Shown: positions 25,098 to 34,472 of the stretch, piece by piece | Position numbering within the stretch: position 1 is the first letter of the stretch | Layout: the number at the start of each line of letters is the position of its first letter | DNA from: Pseudomonas bananamidigenes | GTDB lineage: Bacteria; Pseudomonadota; Gammaproteobacteria; Pseudomonadales; Pseudomonadaceae | Direction of reading: 5' to 3' | Assembly (NCBI RefSeq): GCF_001679645.1 | Contig: NZ_LRUN01000060.1 | Span: forward strand, 1-64,000 | Length of the DNA: 64,000 nt | Made by a program: the position numbers and the translations under genes | The notes under the pieces: generated by a model | The model's input: the letters and a program-made list of their open reading frames with translations, nothing else | What the model was told of the DNA's origin: nothing | Databases searched by the model: none

Positions 25098-28055
25098 ATG
25101 CCGATCCCGCCTCAGCGCCTTTCGCTTGTCACCGCCCTGTTGATCGCCACCAGTGCCGCCCACGGCAAGAATGTCGTGATCGACACCGCCACCACCGCGT
25201 CGCAGACATTGGGCGGCAACGACACCCTGACGATTTCGGCACCGGGCAGCATCACCAACAGCGGCAAGGCCGTAAGCCTCAAGGACGGCACCCGCGGTGT
25301 CGGCGTGATCATCGACAACGCCGGCAAGATCATCTCCACCGGTGGCCGGGCCATCGACAGCAGCGGCGACCTGACCCAGGCACGCAATTACGCGATCTAC
25401 AACCGCAGCGGCGGGCAGATTCTCGGCTCCAACGACGCGATTCGCATCGACAGCAACTTCGTCAGCGGCAGCCTGCTGATCGACAACAGCGGCACCATTC
25501 GTTCGACCACAGGCCAGGCCCTGGATCTGGATGCGCTGCGCAGCGACGGCGTCAAAACCACGATCATCAACCGCGCGGGCGGACTGATTCGTGGCGACGC
25601 CAGCGACGGCATGAAGACCGGTGCCAACGCGACCATCAGCAACTACGGCGAGATCTCCACCGGTGACTCGCATAACGCCGACCAGAAGTTCGACGGCATC
25701 GATATCGACACCGCGACCGGTGTCAGCGTGACCAACTACGGTGTGATTTCCGGTGGACGCCACGGCATCACCACCGACCTTGGCGCGACGCTGGTCAACT
25801 ACGGGCAGATCACCGGGCGCAATGGCTCGGGTTTCGGCTCCGATGGCGACGGCACGGTGATCAACCACGGCACCATCACTGGCGCGTATTCCGGATTGCA
25901 AGCCAATGGTGACGGTGACGGCGTAGACATCGACAAGATCGCCCACATCGAAAACTACGGCACCATCCAGGGCATCGGCGCGGGCGGCGTGGACAAGGGT
26001 GGTTTTGCCAATGGCAGTGAAGGCATCGCCCTTGGCGGCGGTTACATCCTCAACGGCAAAGGCGCGCTGATCAGCGGCGCCAACAGTGCCATTCTGGTGG
26101 ACGACGGCAGCGGTGGTTCTGGACTGGCGGCCACCACGCTGGAGAACTACGGCACCATTCAAGGGCTCGACGGTTTCGGCGTGAAGTTCGTCGGTGAATT
26201 CGCCGACAACGTCATCAACGGCGGCACCCTCAGCGGCAGCAACGGTCTGGCGCTGGATCTGGGCGGCGGCGACGACAGCCTGACCCTGCGCAGCGGCAGC
26301 CGGTTTATTGGTGTGGTCGATGGCGGCACCGGTTATGACCGCGTAATGATGGACGACGCGGCGGGCGGCAGCTTCGGTGCCAGTCGCAATTTCGAGTGGC
26401 TGGAGGTCAAGCAAGGCGCCTGGACGCTGACCGGCAGCGGCGATTTCAGCGACGGCGGTGCCGTGCGCAATGGCGCCACCCTTATCAACCAGGGCGGCAT
26501 CGCCGGCAACCTGACCGTAGACGCCGGCGGCGTTTATGCCGGCGGTGGCTCAGTGGGCAACCTCAATGTGAATGGTACGTTGCGCACCGACACCCGGCTC
26601 GGCACCGCGACCGTCGTGCACGACTTGAACATGGGCAGCGCATCCACCCTCGCTTACGGTGTCAATGCCGATGGCAGCAGCGCACCGGTGCAGGTCGGCG
26701 GCACGGCCAACCTCAACGGTGCGACGCTGGCGGTCAATCCCGGCACCGGCACCTATCCATGGCAAAGCCGATACACGGTGTTGCAGGCTGCGCAGGTCAA
26801 CGGCACGTTCGGTGCGGTCACCAGCGACTACGCCTTTCTCACCCCGACACTTGCTTACTCGCCGACTCAGGTTGATCTGACCTACACCCGCAATGATGTG
26901 GCGTTCAATGAATACGCCATCACCGGCAACGGCAGCAACGCCGCCAACAGCCTGGCCTCGATGGGCAAGAACAACGCGCTGTACAACGCCTTGCTCAACA
27001 CCACTCAAGGCAGTGCCGGCGCGGCCATCGAACAACTGGCCGGCGCCAGCAACGCCAACCTGACCAGCGCTACCCTCGGCGCCAGCAGCCAGGTGGGCGG
27101 CAGCATGCTTTCAGCGATGCGGCAAATGGGCGGCAGTCCCGGCTTGATGGTCGGCCTCGATCAGCGTGACACACCGATCCTCGCCGCCAACGGCGTACCG
27201 TCCGAAGCGCGCAATCTGAATGACCCGAACGCTCGCGGACGACTCTGGCTACAAGCCATCGGCGGCTACGGCAAGCTCGATGGCGAACACGGCAACGGCA
27301 GCCTCGAGCAGCGCACCAGGGGCAGCGTGCTCGGTGCCGATTGGGTACTGAATCCACAATGGCGACTGGGCATTCTTGGTGGGTATTCGAAGACCGATCT
27401 GGACGCCACCGGTGTCGACGGCAATGTCGAAAGCTGGCATGCCGGGGTCTACGCCCAGCATCGGAATGGCCCGTTCGCAGTGCGCCTGGGCGCGGCTTAC
27501 AGCGGTCATCAAGGCGAAAGCAAACGCACGGTCGCGTTCAACGGTTTCAGCGACCGCCCCAAAGGCGATTACGACGCCAACAGCCAGCAGGCCTTCGCCG
27601 AACTCGGCTACGCCATGGGCAGTGGCCGGCTCAGCGCCGAACCTCACGCCAGCCTCGGCTACCAGCGTTATCACCGCGACCGCTATCAGGAAAAGGGCGG
27701 CGCGGCGGCTTTGCAGGTCGACAGCCAGACCCAGGACAACTTCAGCAGCACCTTCGGCGTACGCCTGGCGCACCTCGGCTCACTGGACAATGGCATGAGC
27801 CTGACACCACGTATGGCCGCCGGCTGGAAGCACACCTATGGTGATGTCAGCAGCTCGACCCGTCAGGCCTTCGTCGTTGGCGGTACAGCATTCAACGTCG
27901 ATGGCACCGCGCTGGATCGTGACAGCCTGGTGCTTGAGGCCGGCCTGGATCTGGGTGTTTCCGCGCGGCACACGCTGGGGCTGGGTTACAGCGGCGAGAT
28001 TGGCAGCAACAGTCGCAATCATGGGTTGATCGGGCAGTGGCAGATGAGTTTCTGA
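25098..28055 (+). CDS. Autotransporter (type Va) with beta-helix passenger
   Basis: A 985-residue outer-membrane protein. Signal peptide to about residue 23 (LVTALLIATSAAHG). The passenger, about 25-640, is a beta-helix rich in NYGxI and GTIxG turns (ENYGTIQGIGAGG, LVNYGQITGRNGSG), with a proximal PL2-type end at DNVINGGTLSGSNGLALD. The beta-barrel runs from about 713 to the end (RGRLWLQAIGGYG to IGQWQMSF) with the terminal Phe needed for BAM. AAAAGGACG precedes the ATG. No protease motif seen; adhesion or aggregation is likely. The barrel is closely related to that of the next gene. Confidence 0.9.
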   Translation: MPIPPQRLSLVTALLIATSAAHGKNVVIDTATTASQTLGGNDTLTISAPGSITNSGKAVSLKDGTRGVGVIIDNAGKIISTGGRAIDSSGDLTQARNYAIYNRSGGQILGSNDAIRIDSNFVSGSLLIDNSGTIRSTTGQALDLDALRSDGVKTTIINRAGGLIRGDASDGMKTGANATISNYGEISTGDSHNADQKFDGIDIDTATGVSVTNYGVISGGRHGITTDLGATLVNYGQITGRNGSGFGSDGDGTVINHGTITGAYSGLQANGDGDGVDIDKIAHIENYGTIQGIGAGGVDKGGFANGSEGIALGGGYILNGKGALISGANSAILVDDGSGGSGLAATTLENYGTIQGLDGFGVKFVGEFADNVINGGTLSGSNGLALDLGGGDDSLTLRSGSRFIGVVDGGTGYDRVMMDDAAGGSFGASRNFEWLEVKQGAWTLTGSGDFSDGGAVRNGATLINQGGIAGNLTVDAGGVYAGGGSVGNLNVNGTLRTDTRLGTATVVHDLNMGSASTLAYGVNADGSSAPVQVGGTANLNGATLAVNPGTGTYPWQSRYTVLQAAQVNGTFGAVTSDYAFLTPTLAYSPTQVDLTYTRNDVAFNEYAITGNGSNAANSLASMGKNNALYNALLNTTQGSAGAAIEQLAGASNANLTSATLGASSQVGGSMLSAMRQMGGSPGLMVGLDQRDTPILAANGVPSEARNLNDPNARGRLWLQAIGGYGKLDGEHGNGSLEQRTRGSVLGADWVLNPQWRLGILGGYSKTDLDATGVDGNVESWHAGVYAQHRNGPFAVRLGAAYSGHQGESKRTVAFNGFSDRPKGDYDANSQQAFAELGYAMGSGRLSAEPHASLGYQRYHRDRYQEKGGAAALQVDSQTQDNFSSTFGVRLAHLGSLDNGMSLTPRMAAGWKHTYGDVSSSTRQAFVVGGTAFNVDGTALDRDSLVLEAGLDLGVSARHTLGLGYSGEIGSNSRNHGLIGQWQMSF

Positions 28056-28256
28056 GGTTTCGCCAATCGATACTTCAGCGGGTGTTGTAGGCAAAGGCGT
28101 CCGGTCCATGAAGTAATCATGGCGGGCTCATGACCCGCCATTGATTGAGCTACAAAAGCGGGTGCCAACACCTTCGTACGGTTCGGAATCGCCCGGCATC
28201 GAGGCACCTGCTTCGACTTTTACAGTTTGGCCTCACCCTTCAAGAGGCCGAACGGA

Positions 28257-28673
28257 ATGCCCCTTCAACATAAATCCAAGCTCAAACATCTTGTCCTGGC
28301 CATTGCGCTGGCTACCGGTTGCGTAGAATTTTCACTGGCGGAGCAATCAGAGCCCGACGCGCACGTCGATATCGAAGTGAAGGTCAAAAAGCCGCGCAAA
28401 AAGAAGGAAATACCTGCTCCACTCAGTCCCGCTGAAGAACACCCTCGTGAAGAAAGGAACACTCCGACGCCCATGACAAGCCCGGTCAGCACCAAGGACT
28501 TGGCGGTTCCAGTTCACACATCCGATGGCATTCCTTCCAATGACATTGCTTCCAAGAGGCTCGCCACGACAGAAAGTGGCAGCGCCCTCGAAGAAAGCAT
28601 CGAAAAACCGGTGCCGTCACCGGAACCGGCTCTGGCCGAAAACGCCCGTAGCTCAACAAACCCAAGTGGTTGA
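28257..28673 (+). CDS. Second autotransporter, N-terminal part (signal peptide and charged linker)
   Basis: Frame starting MPLQHKSKLKHLVLAIALAT after AAGAGG. The signal peptide ends about SLAEQ. A short, very polar segment follows: VKVKKPRKKKEIPAPLSPAE and further Pro, Ser, Thr, Glu. The frame stops at 28673 just as the neighbouring frame takes over with a continuous autotransporter barrel. Skipping the C at 28647 joins the two into about 493 residues. So this is either half of a frameshifted gene or a sequence error. Confidence 0.6.
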   Translation: MPLQHKSKLKHLVLAIALATGCVEFSLAEQSEPDAHVDIEVKVKKPRKKKEIPAPLSPAEEHPREERNTPTPMTSPVSTKDLAVPVHTSDGIPSNDIASKRLATTESGSALEESIEKPVPSPEPALAENARSSTNPSG

Positions 28674-29739
28674 GCTGCCTGCGTCAACGGATGCTCCTCC
28701 ATCCGTCGGCAACGCAGCCATCGAAGCCGTACTTGCTGTCGACGAAACCACAGCCGCCATCGCCTGGGATCAACTGTCGGGCGGAAGCAATGCCACCCTC
28801 GCCAAGGCGACTTTAAGCACTGTCACACCAGTCAGCGACAGCCTGCTGTCGGCCATGCATCAACTCGATGGCACCCATGATGTTCAGGGAAACGCTCCAC
28901 GTCATGCGGCCGCAAGCACAGACAGCGGCAGGGTCTGGCTGCAGGCTCTCGGCCATGGCGGCAAACTGGATCGCGATGTGGAACCCATGCAGCATTCCAC
29001 CAAAGGATTGCTGCTGGGTACGGACTGGCGCGTTACCGAAGAATGGCACCTGGGGTTGATGGGAGGGATATCCGACACTCGCATCGACAGTAAAGCACTG
29101 AACGGCGATCTCGACAGTTGGCACCTGGGTGCCTACGCCTTGCGCCAGAGCGGCCCGTCGTCACTCCGCTTGGGTGCAATCTGGAGCGGTCATGAAGGCC
29201 GCACCCGCCGCGAAGTCGCATTTGGTCGCTTCCATGACCGGCTCAAGGGCAACTACCACGCCAGCACCCGACAAGCGTTCATCGAGTCGGGATACAACCT
29301 GGGCGGGGCCAACGTGACCTTCGAACCCTTTGCCGGTGTCGGTTATCAGCACTACCGGCGCAACGGTTACACCGAAACAGGCGGCGCGGCGGCGCTCAAG
29401 GTTCACGCGCAAACCCAAGGCAACTTCAACACCACCGTCGGTCTGCGCATGGCGAAGGTCGGCACACTGGATAACGGCATGCGTCTCACGCCGCGGTTCA
29501 GCGCAGGGTGGAAACACGTTTACGGAGAGACCTTCACCAGTACCCGACAACGGCTGGTCGCCGGCGGGTCCGACTACACCGTTTATGGAGCAGAACTGGA
29601 TCGCAACAGCTTGAAACTCGACACAGGACTGGAACTGGCACTCTCTGACAGTCACACGCTGGATATCGGTCTGTCCGGGGAGATCGGCTCCGACAGCCGC
29701 AACCACGGCGTATCGGGTCAATGGCGAATGGCGTTCTGA
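28525..29739 (+). CDS. Second autotransporter, barrel part (frameshifted)
   Basis: From about 28648 the frame codes for AQQTQVVELPAS and a helix-like spacer. A complete autotransporter beta-barrel follows (SGRVWLQALGHGG to VSGQWRMAF) and aligns along its whole length with the barrel of the preceding autotransporter. There is no beta-helix: only about 210 residues separate signal peptide and barrel. The residues before 28648 in this frame are unrelated to the family, showing that the true N-terminus lies in the other frame. It appears to be a tandem paralogue that lost its passenger. Confidence 0.65.
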   Translation: MAFLPMTLLPRGSPRQKVAAPSKKASKNRCRHRNRLWPKTPVAQQTQVVELPASTDAPPSVGNAAIEAVLAVDETTAAIAWDQLSGGSNATLAKATLSTVTPVSDSLLSAMHQLDGTHDVQGNAPRHAAASTDSGRVWLQALGHGGKLDRDVEPMQHSTKGLLLGTDWRVTEEWHLGLMGGISDTRIDSKALNGDLDSWHLGAYALRQSGPSSLRLGAIWSGHEGRTRREVAFGRFHDRLKGNYHASTRQAFIESGYNLGGANVTFEPFAGVGYQHYRRNGYTETGGAAALKVHAQTQGNFNTTVGLRMAKVGTLDNGMRLTPRFSAGWKHVYGETFTSTRQRLVAGGSDYTVYGAELDRNSLKLDTGLELALSDSHTLDIGLSGEIGSDSRNHGVSGQWRMAF

Positions 29740-29760
29740 ATCCTCGTCGGGGCGCGGCCG

Positions 29761-29787
29761 AAAAAAAAAGGGGAGCACATGCTCCCC
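29761..29787 (-). terminator. Intrinsic terminator of the pycAB unit
   Basis: On the minus strand GGGGAGCA/TGCTCCCC with a 2-nt apex is followed by nine T. It lies 34 nt past the pycB stop and could also serve the convergent autotransporter gene. Confidence 0.9.
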
Positions 29788-29820
29788 CGAGGTTTAAAGC
29801 GTTGTATCGAGGCCGTTATT

Positions 29821-31629
29821 TCAGCCTTCGATCTCGATCAGGATCTCGCCCGGATTCACCCGGTCGCCCTTGGCGACGTGGATGGCGGTGACCTTGCCGG
29901 CAACAGCGGCCTGGACTTCGGTTTCCATCTTCATCGCTTCGGTGATCAGCACGGCCTGGCCCGCCTTGACGATATCGCCCTCCTTGACCAGCACATCAAC
30001 GATGTTGCCCGGCATGGTGGTGCTGACATGGCCCGGTGCCGACGCCTGCTTGCGCTTGCTGCTGCCGCCGCTGACGAACTCGTTGAGCGGTTCGAACACC
30101 ACTTCTTCCGGCATGCCGTCGATGGAAAGATAGAAGTGGCGCTTGCCTTCGGCCTTGACACCGACACCGGTGATGTCCACGCGGTAGGTTTCGCCATGGA
30201 CGTCGATGACGAACTCGGTCGGTACACCTTCGCCGCCGGCCGAGGCCACCTTGCCCGCTTCCGGGATCGGCAGCAGCACTTCCGGCGTGAGGGTGCCGGC
30301 GGCACGCTCTTCGAGGAACTTGCGCCCGATGTCCGGGAACATGGCGAAGGTCAGCACGTCTTCTTCGGACTTGGCCAGTGCGCCGATGTCGGCACGCAGC
30401 TTGGTCATTTCCGGCTTGAGCAGATCGGCGGGACGCACGTCGATCACTTCTTCACTGCCGATGGCCTGACGGCGCAGCTTTTCGTTCACGATGCCCGGCG
30501 CCTTGCCGTATCCGCCTTGCAGGTAAAGCTTCACCTCGTTGGTGATGGTCTTGTAGCGCTCGCCGGCCAGCACGTTGAAGAACGCCTGGGTACCGACGAT
30601 CTGCGAGGTCGGTGTCACCAGCGGCGGGAAGCCGAGGTCTTCACGCACACGCGGGATTTCCGCCAGCACTTCGTTCATGCGGTTGAGAGCGCCCTGCTCT
30701 TTCAACTGGTTGGCCAGGTTGGAAATCATCCCGCCCGGTACCTGGTTGACCTGAACACGGGTGTCGACGGCGGTGAACTCGCTTTCGAACTGGTGGTATT
30801 TCTTGCGCACGGCGTAGAAGTACAGGCCGATTTCCTGCAACAGTTCCAGGTCCAGACCGGTGTCGAACTCGCTGCCCTTGAGGGCCGCGACCATCGATTC
30901 CGTACCCGGATGGCTGGTGCCCGAAGCGAAGCTGGAGATCGCGGTGTCGATGTGGTCGGCACCGTTTTCAATTGCCTTGAGCTGGCACATGGCAGCCAGG
31001 CCGGCGGTGTCGTGGGAGTGAATGAACACCGGCAGCGACTGCTCGGCTTTCAATGCTTTGACCAGCTCGCCCGTCGCGTACGGGGTCAGCAGGCCGGCCA
31101 TGTCCTTGATCGCCACCGAGTCGCAACCCATGGCTTCCATTTGTTTGGCCTGGGCGACGAAGGCATCGATGGTGTGCACCGGGCTGGTGGTGTAGGCGAT
31201 AGTGCCCTGGGCGTGTTTGCCGGCAGCCTTCACCGCTTCGATCGCCACGCGCAGGTTACGCACGTCGTTCATCGCGTCGAAGATGCGGAACACGTCGATA
31301 CCGTTGACCGCTGCCTTGGCGACGAACGCCTTGACCACGTCATCGCTGTAATGCCGGTAGCCCAGCAGGTTCTGGCCGCGCAGAAGCATTTGCAGGCGCG
31401 TGTTCGGCAACGCGGCACGCAGTTGGCGCAGGCGCTCCCACGGGTCTTCTTTCAGGAAGCGCACGCAGGCGTCGAAGGTCGCGCCACCCCAGACTTCCAG
31501 CGACCAGTAGCCGACCTTGTCGAGCTTGTCGCAGATCGGCAGCATGTCTTCGGTACGCATGCGGGTGGCGAGCAGCGATTGGTGGGCGTCGCGCAGGATG
31601 GTGTCGGTTACGAAAATCTTTTTAGTCAT
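29821..31629 (-). CDS. pycB: Pyruvate carboxylase subunit B / oxaloacetate decarboxylase alpha type (biotinylated)
   Basis: A 602-residue protein with a carboxyltransferase TIM barrel (VTDTILRDAHQSLLATRMRT near the start, KDMAGLLTPYATGELV in the middle), a conserved PYC_OADA region, and a C-terminal biotinyl domain with ITEAMKMETEVQA. The Lys of EAMKM carries biotin. It transfers CO2 from biotin to pyruvate to make oxaloacetate, refilling the TCA cycle. Start 31629 (MTKKIFVTDT) follows GAGGATTAG. Second gene of pycAB, 11 nt after pycA; in this context anaplerotic carboxylase rather than Na+-decarboxylase, as beta and gamma subunits are absent. Confidence 0.92.
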   Translation of the reverse strand: MTKKIFVTDTILRDAHQSLLATRMRTEDMLPICDKLDKVGYWSLEVWGGATFDACVRFLKEDPWERLRQLRAALPNTRLQMLLRGQNLLGYRHYSDDVVKAFVAKAAVNGIDVFRIFDAMNDVRNLRVAIEAVKAAGKHAQGTIAYTTSPVHTIDAFVAQAKQMEAMGCDSVAIKDMAGLLTPYATGELVKALKAEQSLPVFIHSHDTAGLAAMCQLKAIENGADHIDTAISSFASGTSHPGTESMVAALKGSEFDTGLDLELLQEIGLYFYAVRKKYHQFESEFTAVDTRVQVNQVPGGMISNLANQLKEQGALNRMNEVLAEIPRVREDLGFPPLVTPTSQIVGTQAFFNVLAGERYKTITNEVKLYLQGGYGKAPGIVNEKLRRQAIGSEEVIDVRPADLLKPEMTKLRADIGALAKSEEDVLTFAMFPDIGRKFLEERAAGTLTPEVLLPIPEAGKVASAGGEGVPTEFVIDVHGETYRVDITGVGVKAEGKRHFYLSIDGMPEEVVFEPLNEFVSGGSSKRKQASAPGHVSTTMPGNIVDVLVKEGDIVKAGQAVLITEAMKMETEVQAAVAGKVTAIHVAKGDRVNPGEILIEIEG

Positions 31630-31640
31630 TGTTCTAATCC

Positions 31641-33056
31641 TCACAGGCCTGCGTGGGCGGCAATGGCGGCGGCGATGGCCAGGGCCAGCTCTTCGGGTTT
31701 GCGCTTGATCGAGTAGTTGGTCAGTTCAGGGTGGCTTTCCACGAAGCTGGTATTGAACTGGCCGCTACGGAATTCCGGGTTGCGCAGGATTTCCTGGTAA
31801 TACGCGGCGGTGGTCTTCACGCCTTGCAGACGCATGTCATCGAGGGCTCGCAGGCCACGATCCATCGCCTCTTCCCAGGTCAGTGCCCACACAACCAGTT
31901 TCAGACACATCGAGTCGTAGAACGGCGGAATGGTGTAGCCGGTATAGATCGCCGTATCGGTACGCACGCCCGGGCCGCCGGGAGCGTAGTAACGGGTGAT
32001 CTTGCCGAAGCTCGGCAGGAAGTTGTTTTTCGGATCTTCAGCGTTGATCCGGAACTGCAGGGCAAAACCGCGATGCTGGATATCTTCCTGCTTCACCGAC
32101 AGCGGCAGGCCGGAGGCGATGCGGATCTGTTCGCGGACGATGTCGATCCCGGTGATTTCTTCGGTGATGGTGTGTTCCACCTGCACCCGGGTGTTCATCT
32201 CCATGAAGTACACCTCGCCCTCGGCGAGCAGGAACTCCACGGTACCGGCGTTCTCGTAACCCACAGCCTTGGCTGCACGCACCGACAGATCGCCGATGTA
32301 GGCACGCTGCTCCGGGGTCAGTTGCGGGCTCGGGGCGATTTCGATCAGCTTCTGGTTGCGACGCTGGATCGAGCAGTCCCGTTCGAACAGGTGCACAACG
32401 TTGCCGAAGCTGTCGCCGAGTATCTGCGCTTCGATGTGTTTCGGATTGACGATGCATTTTTCCAGGAACACTTCCGCCGAACCGAAAGCCTTGGTGGCTT
32501 CGGAAATGACCCGAGGGAAATTCTGTTCGAGTTCTTCGCGGCTGTTGCAACGACGGATACCGCGACCGCCACCACCGGAGGTGGCCTTGAGCATCACCGG
32601 GTAACCGATACGGTCGCCCTCGCTCAAGGCTTCTTCCAGGCCCGAGACATTGCCTTCGGTACCCGGCGTGACCGGTACGCCGGCCTTGATCATGCTGCGG
32701 CGGGCTTCGGTCTTGTCACCCATGCGGCGAATGACTTCCGCCGACGGGCCAATGAATTTGATCCCGCGCTCGGCGCAAATCTCTGCAAGTTCGGCGTTTT
32801 CCGAAAGGAAACCGTAACCGGGATGCAGCGCATCGCAGCCGGTTTCCACGGCCAGATTCACCAGCTTGCGCGGGTTGAGGTAACCGGCCAGCGGCTCGGC
32901 ACCAATGCTGTGGGCCTCATCGGCACGCTTCACATGCAAGGCATGGCGGTCGGCGTCGGAAAAAATCGCAACCGAGCGAATGCCCATCTCGGCACAGGCA
33001 CGCACGATTCGTACGGCGATCTCACCCCGGTTGGCGATCAGGATCTTTGTTATCAC
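31641..33056 (-). CDS. pycA: Pyruvate carboxylase subunit A (biotin carboxylase)
   Basis: A 471-residue ATP-grasp biotin carboxylase: ITKILIANRGEIAVRIVRAC at the N-terminus, GGGGRGIRRCNSREEL as ATP loop, and the catalytic MEMNTRVQVEHTITE near 285-299. It charges the biotin of PycB with CO2. The start is a GTG at 33056; no ATG gives the correct N-terminus, and further upstream sequence is not family-like. Divergent from the LysR gene at 33248, known in Pseudomonas as pycR. Confidence 0.92.
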   Translation of the reverse strand: MITKILIANRGEIAVRIVRACAEMGIRSVAIFSDADRHALHVKRADEAHSIGAEPLAGYLNPRKLVNLAVETGCDALHPGYGFLSENAELAEICAERGIKFIGPSAEVIRRMGDKTEARRSMIKAGVPVTPGTEGNVSGLEEALSEGDRIGYPVMLKATSGGGGRGIRRCNSREELEQNFPRVISEATKAFGSAEVFLEKCIVNPKHIEAQILGDSFGNVVHLFERDCSIQRRNQKLIEIAPSPQLTPEQRAYIGDLSVRAAKAVGYENAGTVEFLLAEGEVYFMEMNTRVQVEHTITEEITGIDIVREQIRIASGLPLSVKQEDIQHRGFALQFRINAEDPKNNFLPSFGKITRYYAPGGPGVRTDTAIYTGYTIPPFYDSMCLKLVVWALTWEEAMDRGLRALDDMRLQGVKTTAAYYQEILRNPEFRSGQFNTSFVESHPELTNYSIKRKPEELALAIAAAIAAHAGL

Positions 33057-33194
33057 TTGGAGGTTCCCTTGAGCCGGTGGTACCCACGACCTGCTAGACC
33101 CAGGTCGACGCGTGACCAAATGTTTCAATCTGGTCGCGGCTTCACACTAGCGCTCACAAGGAATTAACAAAAATGAATAAAAATTGGGTCATGC

Positions 33195-33210
33195 ATAAGT
33201 AAAGACTTAT
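33195..33210. promoter_or_regulatory. Perfect palindrome in the pycA/pycR promoter region
   Basis: ATAAGT-AAAG-ACTTAT, a 6-bp dyad with 4-nt centre, 38 nt before the LysR gene and about 140 nt before pycA. Its shape and place suit a LysR-type recognition site for autoregulation and pycA control. Confidence 0.5.
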
Positions 33211-33247
33211 AGTCACAGCATCAGCCAGCGGCCAGAGTCGGTTAAAA

Positions 33248-34210
33248 ATGCGTAAGTCCTTGATGCGTATGACATTGCGTCAATTGCAGATCTTCAACGA
33301 AGTGTGTGATTTGCGCTCTTACAGCCGCGCTGCCGAGGAAATGTCTCTCACGCAACCGGCCGTCAGCCTACAGATTCGTCAGTTGGAAGAGCTGATCGGA
33401 CAGCCGCTGTTCGACTATGTCGGCAAAAAACTCTACATGACCGAGGCCGCCGAAGCCCTTCAGCGCGCCAGCCGCGACATCTTCGGTCGCCTGGAAAACC
33501 TCGACATGCAGTTGTCGGACATGCAGGGCTCCTTGCAGGGTCAGTTGAAACTGGCGGTGGAATCCAGCGCCAAGTATTTCGTGCCGCACCTGTTCGCCGC
33601 TTTCCGGCGCCAGCACCCCGAAGTCAATCTGCAACTGACGGTGGTCAACCGCGGCCAGGTAATCCGCCGTCTTTCCGACAACCGCGACGACCTGGTGATC
33701 ATGTCGATGGTGCCGCAGGACATGGGCCTGGAGTTTCTGCCGTTTCTCAACAATCCGATTGTCGCGGTCGCCCCGCCGGATCACCCGCTGTCGCACATGG
33801 GCCCGCTGCGCTTGCAGGACCTCGAACCCTACACATTGCTGATTCGGGAGCCCGGTTCGGGAACGCGGCTGGCCTGCGAGGAGTACTTCAAGGAAAAACG
33901 CGTGCACTTCACGCAGACACAGGAAGTGGCGTCGGCCGAAGCTCAGCGTGAATGCGTTGTGGCAGGTCTGGGCGTGGCGCTGTTGACGCGTCACGCCCTG
34001 AACCTGGAGCTGGCGACCGGCGGCCTGGTGGAGCTTCCGGTCGAAGAGTTGCCGCTCTTTCGCAGCTGGTGCCTGGTACAGGCCAAGGCCAAGCGACTGT
34101 CACCGGTGGCCCATGCCTTCCTGGCATTCATCCGCAGCGAGCGGGCGCAGGTCAGCGCACTGGCTGAACGCTTCGACGGGAAGCGGCGGGAGATGCCTGC
34201 CAGTAATTGA
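33248..34210 (+). CDS. pycR: LysR-type regulator of pyruvate carboxylase (PycR-like)
   Basis: A 320-residue regulator with N-terminal HTH (MTLRQLQIFNEVCDLRSYSR, then SLTQPAVSLQIRQLEEL) and an effector domain containing LAVESSAKYFVPHLFAAF. Similar proteins sit opposite pycAB throughout Pseudomonas. Several Met codons begin the gene (33248, 33263, 33269); none has a strong ribosome site, so the true start is uncertain by up to seven residues. Its 3' end overlaps the convergent small gene at 34152. Confidence 0.85.
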   Translation: MRKSLMRMTLRQLQIFNEVCDLRSYSRAAEEMSLTQPAVSLQIRQLEELIGQPLFDYVGKKLYMTEAAEALQRASRDIFGRLENLDMQLSDMQGSLQGQLKLAVESSAKYFVPHLFAAFRRQHPEVNLQLTVVNRGQVIRRLSDNRDDLVIMSMVPQDMGLEFLPFLNNPIVAVAPPDHPLSHMGPLRLQDLEPYTLLIREPGSGTRLACEEYFKEKRVHFTQTQEVASAEAQRECVVAGLGVALLTRHALNLELATGGLVELPVEELPLFRSWCLVQAKAKRLSPVAHAFLAFIRSERAQVSALAERFDGKRREMPASN

Positions 34211-34364
34211 GTTCGATATCCTCGGGAAAATCGCTGATTTCGCACTGAAGCTGACGAAGTTCGAAGCGATCTTCGATGGCGCGACGAAATTCCATGCGGC
34301 GCTGGTCTTCCTGCTGACGACGGGTTTTCGCGGCGCTGTTGCGTTCTTCGTAAGGCTGAGCCAT
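34152..34364 (-). CDS. Small conserved protein, PA3496-family-like
   Basis: A 70-residue basic, helical protein: MAQPYEERNSAAKTRRQQED then RRMEFRRAIEDRFELRQLQC and FPEDIELNYWQAS. This pattern matches a small Pseudomonas family annotated as PA3496-type putative envelope integrity protein (from memory). No signal peptide. GGGAG precedes the ATG at a good distance. It is convergent with pycR and overlaps its last 59 nt, so it could be missed by gene callers. Function unknown. Confidence 0.65.
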   Translation of the reverse strand: MAQPYEERNSAAKTRRQQEDQRRMEFRRAIEDRFELRQLQCEISDFPEDIELNYWQASPAASRRSVQPVR

Positions 34365-34472
34365 TTCGAGTCTCCCAAGGCGAGTACGGGAGTTTCACGA
34401 TAGGCGCGGGGGATGACGATTTGGCTTCGCCGGGGTTACAGACAGATGAAGATTGACCTCATTCCATGACCT

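Noticed and set aside
29821..33056. Na+-pumping oxaloacetate decarboxylase
   Set aside because: No beta or gamma subunit genes; the pair with biotin carboxylase and divergent LysR fits pyruvate carboxylase.
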